A DNA stretch of 64,000 nucleotides from Mastigias papua (lineage: Eukaryota; Cnidaria; Scyphozoa; Rhizostomeae; Mastigiidae): assembly GCA_964019165.1 (NCBI GenBank), contig OZ025273.1:4211823-4275822 (forward strand). Direction: 5' to 3'. Below are positions 54,231 to 64,000 of this stretch, one piece after another. The notes beneath the pieces were generated by a model that was not told the origin of the DNA, did not search any database, and was given only the letters and a program-made list of their open reading frames with translations. Each line of letters opens with the position of its first letter. Position 1 is the stretch's first letter. The translations under genes and the position numbers were made by a program.

Positions 54231-56227
54231 ACATATCCGACCAACAAAACAATGTCTAAATCTCGTCCTAATATGCTAGCTTATACCCACAGCTCAACAT
54301 ATAAGGCATTAATGTCACTCAAATCAAGCACGTAGTCCCTGAGAGTTATTTCGTAATTTCTAGGAGGAATATGAGGCACCTAGAAAGCAATTTAGCATTT
54401 AGAAATTGACAAAACGAAAACGATAGAGTAAGAGGAATTTCATTTGAGAGAAAAATCCAAACCAAAACAGATGATGCATAGATCGAAATAGCATAAAGTA
54501 GAGTGTTTGCCGCATGCTACAACCATTGCACGGCCTTTTGGCTTTGTTGTAAGTAAAGGCAATGTTTCTAAAAGAGCATAATAAGGAGATTCTAGAAGAA
54601 TTCGAAATTCAGTTAGTCAAAAATTTTATGGCCTTATGTGTAAATTTATCGTAAATCCTACTCCTAAATGCTGTATGATTAATGTGAATTTTTTAAGTAT
54701 ATTAAACCGGAATAAAGTGCTAGTTTTGCGAAATTTGAAATAATGCTATTAACAAATTGCTACGCTGTCGTTGTCTTTATCGAGTTTATCTCAAGAGGAG
54801 ATTGTCACAAGCAATCAAGTTACAGGACATCTGTATCTATCTACGACTTCCTTGGTGCTAACGGATTGATAAATGAGAAGAAAGAAATACAGCTATAGAA
54901 AAAGAAACATGGCTGACTGACTGATTAAATTGTTTGAGTGTCTGAATGACTGAATAACAGACTTAATGGCTGACTAAATGAATGAATGAATAAAGTGTCA
55001 GGATGAATGAATGAATATCGGAATGAATAATAAATGATAATAGTAAACGATACTCGAATTAATGATCATGATATACATTATTTAAATAATGCCTAAGTTT
55101 TGATGACTACGAATATAGGTAGTCAGTTCAATCCTTGAATGGATAAATGCTTGAAGAAATGAAAGTCTGTAGAAATGCTTGAATGACTGTCTGAATGAAT
55201 ATTTGAATGAAAACATTAATGAATATGTGTATACCAGAATGAATGATAACCAACATGGATGGATGAATGGAAGTATAAACGAATGAATGAATGAATAAAT
55301 GAGCGACTGAATGACTGACTGAATGAATAATTCTATGAGTGAATTAAGCATACCATGAAAAATACAAGAATACGGAAAAAATAGAGGATATTAATGAAGC
55401 AACTCCTTTATGAAATCCTATTTCAAGCGACGGGATTCAGTTCATTTCCATCTCAACAAAAGTGTCTCAGTACTTTTAAGCAGTATGACATAAAACGCTA
55501 GAGATTCTAAAACTCATAGGTGAGAAGGCCATTTACAACCACCCTGAGAGCACAGCTATATCTAGCACGGGTTTGGATTGTGCGTATTAGCTACACAGTA
55601 ATCCTACATGCTTAGTCACTTTTGAGAATGAGCAGTAAATTGATTCTCTAGTATATTCTCCTGTTAACAGCTTCGTCCTAGACCAAAGTAATCAACTCAC
55701 AAGTATTGATACTCACAAATACTCCAGGTAATTCTAAGTCGTATACTGGCGCCATGCAGGTATTTTCTACCATTCTCTTGTACGCATTATCTTTATTCAA
55801 GGTTATCCATGTTTACATTTCGGGGCCAAGTCGCGGAGCCAGGAGGCTGCATCCCCTCCTCTTTCTACAGTAAATGTACTTTAGTACCCGGTTTAGCACC
55901 CTGTACATCTCTGTAATGCTAATTTGTCCATAAGAGCCCCCCTCCCCCACTACAAATGTTGCTGTGTTGGTCACTTAGATATTTTCTGCCATTCTCTTGC
56001 ATGCTCTCTCAACGTGATACCTAGGGCCATGCTAATATTTGATATCCGTCAGGTAGCAGAACCTACATCTGACCCACGTATTTTATGGCTACCGGGAAAG
56101 CTAACTATTGATACCAGAATACTCCCATGACATAAATACAAACATCTACAACAATCAATAAGCAACGTCAATAACAGGAAATAGTTTCGTGTTTATGAAC
56201 AGAAGTGCCTGATGACTTTGTTGCCAG
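54231..56227. other. Convergent intergenic region rich in GAAT repeats
   Basis: Lies between the stop of the plus-strand unknown gene and the stop of the minus-strand oxidase gene. Irregular GAATGAAT and TGACTGAA repeats cover 54905-55060 and 55185-55335. No gene seen. Confidence 0.6.
54905..55335. repeat. Degenerate (GAAT)n / (CTGA)n tracts
   Basis: Two blocks (about 54905-55060 and 55185-55335) of GAATGAAT and GACTGACTGAAT units with unique sequence between. Confidence 0.85.
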
Positions 56228-59200
56228 TCAAGGGCATGTTGTATGACTATCTGGAAGTATGTTGCAAGGGTTGTTAATGAAAATATTATTGGGGTCATAC
56301 TTGGTTTTAAGAGCCTTTAATCTCCTGTTGTAAACAGCAACGCTTTCAGGATCAGGAACCATTGCATATTTTTCTAGCTTCGAAAACATCCCACTGATCA
56401 CCAAGAAAACCTTCTCATATCCACTCTGCTCGGCTGAAGATCCAACAGCTCCAACCCACCAGCTGTAAAATGATGAAACAGAAAATTAACAGAAACATTC
56501 CTTGTTGACCGTGGTCCTAAACGTACCATTCGCTTCCACAAAATTGTTCGAGTTTACTTCTACTCACATATCAAGTCCTGTACAATATTCTCAACAGTAT
56601 CCTATCTCGTATTAATTCCCTTATACTCATTCGTCCTAGACTTTTCTCATCCAGCCACTTTTCTGCATACTCTTGCAGTAACATTTTTCAATTGCTCCCA
56701 TCTTATTTCTCGACGACAGAAGCACAGTTGAAAGGAAGAGGTGGTAGCTGAGAACGAACTTACTTTGCCCTATTGAACAGGAAAGGCGATTCATCTTTGT
56801 CAATATTCCTGATAGCACCGCCAAGTACTGTAAAGTACACCACAGTACAATAGTTGTCCGTAACATTTAGCACTGATAGCGAATCCACAACTGTATCAAT
56901 GTAGTGATCAGAAAGATCTATATGGGAGAATGGAAAAAAGACAGCTAGCAATATGATTCACGGCTAATATCTAAGATCTCAGATAAAATGTGATGGATGT
57001 CATGTAATAACAAAGGAAACTTTTATTTCTAATTCTATAACATTCAAGGTAGTTACAATTGGCCAGCTTGATGTACAGTGCAAAATACAGGTGCGCAACT
57101 ACGGGATCGCCTGAGGGGTCTAGGCTCCTGACTTTTCTTCAAAAAGGTAAAAGTGCTCTTACTCTTGGAGAATTTCGAAACTGTTTATTGTAGATTTGCC
57201 ACGTAGAGTTGCTTATAATCTTAATTCAAATATCTAAATCTGAACTGAAATATGATTTCAAGATACTTGCTTTTTGGAAAATGTCTAGTTTGTCCACCCT
57301 TTTTTGTTGATTAGACCCCTGCCCTAAAAAACTTCTAGTTGCGAGCTTGAAAGATGAATAATAATAAAAACAGTAATATACGCTTTCTTTTTATAAGGAA
57401 CCTAGCTAAAGGTCTAGTTCCAAAAGTTCCTCATTTTTGGACCTCAAATAATCAAATTGTAGTACTAAAAGTTCCTTAACAGTTCCTTAATTTTCAGCGC
57501 ATAACTAGTGCCATAAAAATAGTATATACATATGCAAAATATTGAAATCCTGAATTTTGCTTTTAATTTTGGCTGTAACGTAAGATCAATGAAAAACGAA
57601 GGACTTGACACAAGCATAGCTAAGAATCTATGCTGTTTTCGGCTGCAAATGAACGGAACCAGCTTTCTACTTCTTGATTGTTTGGTGTTACAAAAATTTT
57701 TCAAACTGAAAAGGTCCTTAGGGAAATTTTCTGCACTACCATAAGTTCTACAAACATTTTGGCATTCTGCATGTAGGCTCTTTATGAAGTGGTTCCTTGT
57801 AAAAAAAGCGTGTAATCCAAATAACAACAGAAACTGTTGCAAGTGATGTAAAGAACTATTTCTAAAACCGTGCGATTTCTTGACTGTTCTAGGGGATTGA
57901 CGGCGTTCAAAATTCCTCTATTTTAAGATAGCTTTTCATCTAACTATAGACAATTAACATCGCTATAAATCAAAAATCACATATTGACATCATCAATTAT
58001 TATCATTTATCAATGAAATCAGTATTCATCAATCAACCAAATGGCTGATCAAGAACAAGCATCAGTGCTTATCAGCATCAGTTGTTATTGCCAATCATTG
58101 ATATGAATCATAATAATCATACATGACAACCATTAACCGTTAATCACTATCCATCAGTGTCAATCCATCATCACGAATCATCACTCTTCAAAATCAATCA
58201 TCTTCATCATCAACATCCAGAAATTATATTGTCAAACAAGGGGCAACATGCAACACCTTTGGATCTTGGGATGATAAACAAGGGATGGAAACAAGGATCT
58301 CCTGCACACAAGCAGGAGCACATTGCTTTTAGATCTTTATTACAGTCTTCCCTATAAACTGTTGGCAATAATGTCAGTTGTCATAAAATCACCTTATTCA
58401 TACGACTGAGAATTCCAAGGCTAGATGCCTGGAATACACAATCATTTCTAACGATGATTTTTCAATGATCATTGAAATATAACAAAATGCTATTATCACT
58501 GGAATGCGTTTACTCATCGAACAAAACTGGCAACATCTGAACTCTTTTGCCATGGACTCTGAGCAATATGCGACTGCTCTAGTTCTACAGGATTCGGCCT
58601 GAACGAAGAAAACCAAAGCATTGGAAAAAACGAAAAACTTCTATCTTTCCTGCGATCCTGTGTTCATACACGGCAGAAGTGGCATCACTTAGATAAGGAT
58701 GCCATGCTCTGAAATGTCACCTGGTTGGAAGAGAGCAGGCTGTAAGCTAAAGGCAGACACCTGCGAAATCCTCTATTGCTTGAAATATAATAAAACGATA
58801 GCAAACCTATCATGGAAAGTGAGCGAGTTTCCACCGATGACGTCATTAACGTAAATTTGTAGCCAGGCGAAATGCAACAGCAACATTTGCAACAAAGAAT
58901 CTTCCAACACAATTCCTTTCTCAATGCCGTATACTTACATAAAGAAAATAATACTAAGATTTGGCTAGCATTACTTTACTGTCTACATAAACTGGCGGCA
59001 ACTTTGTAGCATTGAACTTTAAAGATACTTTTCGTAAATCCTCGAGTAGGTCCGATTAAAAAGCTCCCCTCCTAGAAATAAACCCCATTACAGAAGATAA
59101 TGAAGACCCTATTATAGGTTGATGCATATGCTCAGGCCGTTCCATCTGCAAATAAGCCCCCAGGGGGCTACTTCGAGAGCTGACAGTAATGAAAAGGCTG

Positions 59201-62200
59201 AATGAATAAGTGAATCAATGAATGAATGAGTGAATGAATGAACTACCAACCTTCTAAATAATGACCGGGGCTTTGGTAGACATGTTTACCGTATTCATAC
59301 ATGTAGTCACAAGATCGTTGAAAAACGTCATATGACAATGGCTGGATGTCTTTAAATAACGGGACAGCAGGACACGATTGTATAAGCATATTGATTTTAG
59401 CCGTGCCATCTTCTAAATCTCCAACATACAGCAATCGATAGAAAACTTGAAAGCTACAAGGAAGAGTAAGCACAATAACCGAGCAGCAAATTGGCTGAAT
59501 TTTTCAGTAAGTAAAGAGCTCATAATCACCATTCAAACCACTAGAAGTGAAACAGCTTTTGAAAGGAAAAGCAATAATCTTAGCGTTATTGCACAATAAT
59601 CGCTATGCAGCGTACGCTAAGTTTCTCTAATCAATTTAGAAACCCTGCTAGCTTTGGAAATTCTGATAGGATTGAAATAAATCTTGCTACAACATTTCAA
59701 AATCAGCATGCTTTCTAGCAGCTGCTATTTTTTCTCCATACACCAATATATATCCATAGGCAATAGCTTGTATTCTGGTTGAAATTGTAGCACAAGCTGG
59801 AAAGTGAAGCTCTATTGCAAGCACCAATATAAGACGACGAAAAGCACTATGGGCTACCTTCAGGGCCATTGAGAGAGGGAGCAATGGGGCAGATTGTCCG
59901 GGTTCCGAATCAGAGAGGGACCCTAAAAAGTTAGGAAATGATTCTTTGGTGACTGTAGTAACTTTCAAAGTTCATAATAATATCATGAGGGGTATTGCTT
60001 TTTCATTTGCTGCTCCCGGTGGGTGTGGCTACCAGAAACACAGTGTGCTATCTTTTGTAAAGTAGCCACACCCACCGGGAGCAGCAAATGAAAAAGCAAT
60101 CCTGAAGAAATCTACGATGCTAGTAATTGTGGTCCAAAATTAAAACTTTGCCCCACTTTCTTATTGCTATCTGTTCTCTCCCCCCTAGGGCTCTTCCTTT
60201 GTCCTCTATCATATTGACTCTCATGCTGTCTACCATTCACTTGTTCCGCATGCTCCCTTCCACGTCCATTGGCATGGTCTCTCTCTCCTACCTTTTGTAT
60301 TTACACCCTCCCCCTTTCTTCATAATTATACACTGATGCTGGCTCGAGTCGAGTCGAAACGTCTATAATCACACCGAAATAGTTCTAATTAGTGAATAGT
60401 CTTAATACATTATGGAACAGTCTTACATATGGAATCCCAATACCTGGTGTTGTCGGAAATTGGAATATACTGAAGTCATGTGGGCTCTTTTCGTCGTTGT
60501 CCTCATTCTTAAAATCGAACTTGTTCTCTACTTAAATTTTGTCCAAACTACCTTATATTGACCTGTCGAAATCATGATTTAGAGCTTAGCAGTTCTTTTC
60601 TTCTGGACATACAATATATACAAGCACAGACAAATAACTTCAGTGCTATCCAGCTCACCAACACCAATAAACACGACAACTTTTGCATTTGACCAAATGC
60701 CGCAAAATACAAAAAAGCGGCTCCGACAAAATGTAGACAAAACAATACCGTAAATGATCCAATAAGCCCGATTCCCAATGAGTCCCCACCCATAAAAGTG
60801 ACGCTGACAAATAAGCCCCAACTCCCGAATAAGCCCACAGAGGGTATTTGAATTTCTTTTCTAACAGCTCTCCTGTTAACACATTTCCAAGGTTTTATTT
60901 TTTGCAAGAACAACATATCTTGCTGGAACAACGAGCCCAATATACTCTTTTTAGTCTTAAAGATATGAAAGGTACCTCGCATTAGTTAAAGATAATCGTT
61001 TATGTTTTTGCAAAAATAATAATCTCCCATTTCCGAATAAACTTCCAACCTTAAAAGCAATTTTGATAAATAAGCTGAATCGATCATTTATGGCACAAAT
61101 ATGGCCGACTATCTAGATAGAGAAATGAAACTATGCAGTGTTGCAAAACTCTGGTAATATCTATTCGAAGTACTAGTAGCAAGTCGTTATATTCCATAGC
61201 AAAAAGCAGTGGGAAGGAAATACCTGAATATCTCTCAACCTACCTCGTTTTGCCAATGTGAAGAATGATGTTTGCCGTAAAACAGCTTTGCTCAATGACA
61301 TTACGGAATTGTCGAAGATGCTTGACGACAGTCTTTGCATCGTGCCATGCGAAATAGCATCTGCCTCCAATCATACGGGGTGGAATCTTATGCAGTTTTA
61401 TTCTAAAGTTCACAGTTACCCTAAAAACAAAAATGAGAACAGTTATTTTTTGTCAAAGCCAGAAGAAAACAAGTTCCCAATAAAAAACATAAATTCTTCA
61501 TGATTCTTCTTCTTCTACTCTCCTCCTAGGAGGCGATTAATCAGGCAAAACTTCCTTGATCCTGCGGTTAAAATCGATAATATAGAACCGTGCTATAGAA
61601 AAAAGATTAGGCCTACCCAAAATTTGCACCATATCCTTTCATTGCCCAAAACAGCTCCGGATATGTCTCCTTGTTAACTCTGATTACTTCACCATCAGCT
61701 TTTACCAGCTCTGAAGAGAACAATATATAGACACTCACAACTCAGCTTCATTGAGCATTTTCCTTACAAACACTCAGCTAAAGCACCGTATATTTGTATC
61801 AATAAACGAGGTGATTTCGCTGCAGCTCGTCGTTCAAGTTTGCAAGAAGGCCTAGAACGCTCACCATAAGTCCTAGGGGACCTTGAAAATACTGACAAAA
61901 AGCACCTCTGATAAAAAATATATTCATCTACAAATTCTCATCGTTGTAACATACACGCACCCCCCATTCCCCCCTGAACAAAGTTGGCTCATCAATGTGA
62001 CAATTGAAGTCGGCGTGCAGGTGAGATGTTACCATTGTTGCATGTACTTCTCCCAAAACCAACATCGTGTGAGGGGAGGAGGGGGATGAAAATTCATCAC
62101 AGAATATAAGAAGTGCAAAGTGTCCCAGGACTTTTGGCGTCTATTGTCTCTTTCCTTATACCATCCCCATAGCTGCCAAGTCCCTTTGCTAAAACAACTC

Positions 62201-63496
62201 ACTCATGTTTATGCTAATTCATTCACCATGTCGTATAGAAGTACTTCGTAGCTCGTCTATTGCTCTTGAGTATTACAGAGAACCAGAGCTCGAAATAAGG
62301 CTCTACAAACGGCTGCCTACCGTAACCGACCCCAAGAAAGCTTTGGCGTCCATCCCGGCAGACTGGACGGTCACTAGTACTTCAAATAGGTAGGGTCAAT
62401 TAGAAAGAAAGTAATATGCAGTGCTTTCCGTGTACGTTTCTAGCGAAAGAAGTTTGTGTTGTCATAGCATGTATTTTCAGTTCTTGAACAAAGTCAGCAG
62501 TGACAGTGAGCTCTAGAGAGGACATTTGAAACTGTCATTAGCCGTTTTTGGGTGGCATTTGACCAGTGAATGCTCCATACTTCGAGCCTACAAAGCTTTG
62601 TTCCCCATAGAAGTAAAGCAGCTATATACTCTAGGAGCTTCCAGGAAGATTGATTATCTCACATTAAAGTCCTTACATTCAATGAATCAAAGTAGATGTG
62701 TCTACTTCAAAAATAGAAGGCAAGTATGAAATGGCTAAAATTATGTAGATTTACTGGATATAAGAAGAATCTACAAAAGAGATGCAACCCAAAAAGGGCA
62801 AATTGACATTTTTGAATACCAGTTTAAATCCCATAAAATGCTGTTAGATATCTACTCAATGATAGCATATTTTGAGAAAATAAATTACCATACTCAATGA
62901 CATTGTTGATCAAAAACCCAAACATTGGTGTTAAAAATCCCATCCCCAAATCTAAGGCCTGTCCTCCAATACCAACAGAACTGGCAGTCCCAAGTGGAGT
63001 TGCTAAATTATGCTTCACAGTTACAATGTCCATTTCTCCCAGCAATACACCAGGTTGAACATAAGCTATCTGAAAAGCAAATAGGCAAAAATAACTCTGG
63101 ATGAACTGAAATTACTATTTCCCTACAAATCTGAAGGAAGTTGTGAGTTACATTTAGACACCAAAACACAAAAGGTTAGCTGAAAGCCCATGCGCTTGAG
63201 CATCTATCAAATGTATATCAAATTTATCAAATGGCAAGTGTTTGCATCAGGCTACATAAGCAGAACTTTATCACACAAAACAACAACTGAAAACAGTACA
63301 TATTGAATATGCTACACATTTGGCATTTCATCCAAGTAAACTGCTAATAACAATGGTAAAGAAGAGAGATTTATTGGAAATATACCTGATTTTCAACATC
63401 AATTTCTACTTTTTTCATGGTGGATAGGTTGATGACAAATGCTCCATCACGTATCCCATAGTCACTATGGCCACCACTCACCACACAGATTGGATA
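56228..63496 (-). CDS. FAD-linked oxidase, berberine-bridge-enzyme-like (5' exons outside window)
   Basis: Seven exons on the minus strand: 63496-63386, 63069-62889, 61710-61617, 61420-61244, 59453-59251, 56917-56764 and 56462-56228 (stop TGA). All junctions are in phase and total 1155 bp (384 residues). The first exon present carries VVSGGHSDYG, the PCMH-type FAD-binding loop whose histidine attaches FAD covalently. Next come VQPGVLLGE and TPLGTASSVGIGG, the pyrophosphate-binding region, then ETYPELFWAMKGYGANFG, a hallmark of the family. The C-terminal BBE module includes FTVLGGAIRNIDKDESPF and, near the end, YNRRLKALKTKYDPNNIF. The cysteine that gives a second flavin bond in plant BBE enzymes is replaced in the G-TASSVG-IGG loop, suggesting single (histidyl) attachment. 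The usual GGG of the loop reads LDLGMGF. The family oxidises alcohols, sugars or amines with oxygen; the substrate cannot be told. The final residues include two cysteines. The N-terminus and any signal peptide lie beyond 64000. Confidence 0.93.
57415..57820. repeat. Dispersed repeat family B, long copy
   Basis: Contains GTTCCAAAAGTTCCTCATTT, GTTCCTTAACAGTTCCTTAA, and at the far end GGTTCCTTGTAAAAAAAGCG, matching the blocks of the other B copies but with a longer interior. It lies in the oxidase intron between exons 59251 and 56917. Confidence 0.6.
59040..59190. repeat. Dispersed repeat family C copy
   Basis: Contains AAAAGCTCCCCTCCTAGAAATAAACCCC and AATAAGCCCCCAGGGGGCTA, as in the C blocks at 40.9, 51.6 and 60.8 kb. 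Confidence 0.6.
59994..60100. repeat. Perfect 39-bp inverted repeat with 29-nt loop
   Basis: Positions 59994-60032 (starting ATTGCTTTTTCATTTGCTGC) are exactly reverse-complemented at 60062-60100. GC-rich core CTCCCGGTGGGTGTGGCT. It lies in the oxidase intron between exons 61244 and 59453. Confidence 0.97.
60333..60363 (+). ncRNA. Hammerhead-ribozyme-like core, one core base altered
   Basis: CTGATGC (the canonical last A is C), a stem II of GGCTC..GAGTC, then GAAAC and GTC. Flanks ATTATA before and TATAAT after are complementary and give a good stem I. The altered core base would be expected to weaken or abolish cleavage. A pyrimidine-rich stretch lies just upstream. Confidence 0.5.
60740..60860. 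repeat. Dispersed repeat family C copy
   Basis: AATAAGCCCGATTCCCAATG, ATAAGCCCCAACTCCCGAAT and AAGCCCACAGAGGG repeat the C motif on the plus strand, with GTAAATGATCC at the left as in other C ends. Confidence 0.6.
61860..62148. mobile_element. Tc1/mariner-like MITE remnant
   Basis: The right end GTGTCCCAGGACTTTTGGCG followed by TCTATTG mirrors a decayed left end ATAAGTCCTAGGGGACCTTG. It is of the same CCAAAAGTC..GGGACAC type as the element at 39591. It lies in the oxidase intron between exons 62889 and 61710. Confidence 0.5.
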
Positions 63497-63926
63497 CTAA
63501 AGAGAACAGAATTTCCTTATAACAAGGCATGATAGTTACAAATAACTTTTATCAAAATGACCAAACATTCTTAACCTGTAACCAGCCCTATTCAAAGTTA
63601 GTTTGGATTGAATATATTTTAATCTTAATCAGCTTTCAGCACCTTTCCAGATGAACATAACATACAGGAAAATAGCTGTCTCAGTTTGTAAGCCAAATTT
63701 CAATCAAAGAATGCCTAAAACTCAGCTGGATCTCTGAGTCATGTCATTATCTTGGAAGTGGTATATGGATGTCTTGTAATATTCAATAGATCAATCTGGT
63801 CCCAATGGTGCTATTAGTGCTTTCCTTATGTACAACACATATTGAGTTTGTTCTCTTTTCTTCTTCTTTACATGATTCAGTAATCAAAAACTGTTATATA
63901 TCAGATCACTTCCCTATATATATACC

Positions 63927-63931
<5 letters not shown>

Positions 63932-64000
<69 letters not shown>
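63932..64000. repeat. (TA)n microsatellite at the window end
   Basis: TA dinucleotides run off the end of the window, upstream of the first visible oxidase exon. Confidence 0.97.

Noticed and set aside
57465..57842. 125-codon minus-strand frame
   Set aside because: It coincides with a dispersed repeat copy inside an oxidase intron and shows no domain.
60572..60982. 136-codon minus-strand open frame with hydrophobic segments
   Set aside because: It overlays a dispersed repeat (family C) and two other open frames, has no domain, and lies in an intron of the oxidase gene.
62205..62393. 62-codon plus-strand frame with PELEIRLYKRLP
   Set aside because: It lies antisense within an oxidase intron, with no domain or splice support.

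Overview
This is a eukaryotic, almost certainly animal, genomic window. It is AT-rich, its genes are split by spliceosomal GT-AG introns, it is dense in microsatellites and decayed transposons, and it encodes animal-specific extracellular modules (WIF and NTR domains). Penelope-like elements with hammerhead-type motifs, hAT-type and TTAA-type MITEs and non-LTR retrotransposon tails fit an invertebrate genome; cnidarian, sponge or lophotrochozoan are all possible and I cannot name the phylum. There are no prokaryotic operons, rRNA genes, CRISPR arrays or recognisable tRNA genes. All gene models were built by eye from splice sites, reading-frame phase and family resemblance.

Left part (2.5-13.3 kb, minus strand): a secreted protein in which a WIF domain is joined, in phase, to a C-terminal netrin-like (NTR) domain. 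This resembles the layout of secreted frizzled-related proteins with WIF in place of Frizzled, so a Wnt-binding or Wnt-antagonist role is a reasonable inference. One stretch of the middle of the WIF domain is unresolved. Its long introns hold a (TA)n tract, a 21-bp and a 28-bp tandem repeat and a foldback MITE.

Centre (13.3-46 kb): gene-poor. I see one plausible signal-peptide exon (24.3 kb, minus) and a possible orphan exon (43.3-43.6 kb, minus). The rest is repeats: four copies of a ~320-bp family (two carrying nested insertions), a partly dimeric family, LINE tails, two Penelope-like 3' ends facing each other at 37 kb, a Tc1/mariner-like MITE, and a cluster of nested hAT-like MITEs at 42-45.5 kb.

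Right part: two genes of unknown function lie head to head around 48 kb. A minus-strand gene has its last four exons at 46.1-47.9 kb. A plus-strand seven-exon gene (48.8-54.2 kb) gives a 293-residue model in which every junction is in phase. Converging on the latter is a minus-strand gene (56.2-63.5 kb, 5' end outside the window) for a berberine-bridge-enzyme-like FAD-linked oxidase, with seven consecutive in-phase exons encoding 384 residues. Its introns hold a perfect 39-bp inverted repeat, a hammerhead-like motif and MITE remnants.
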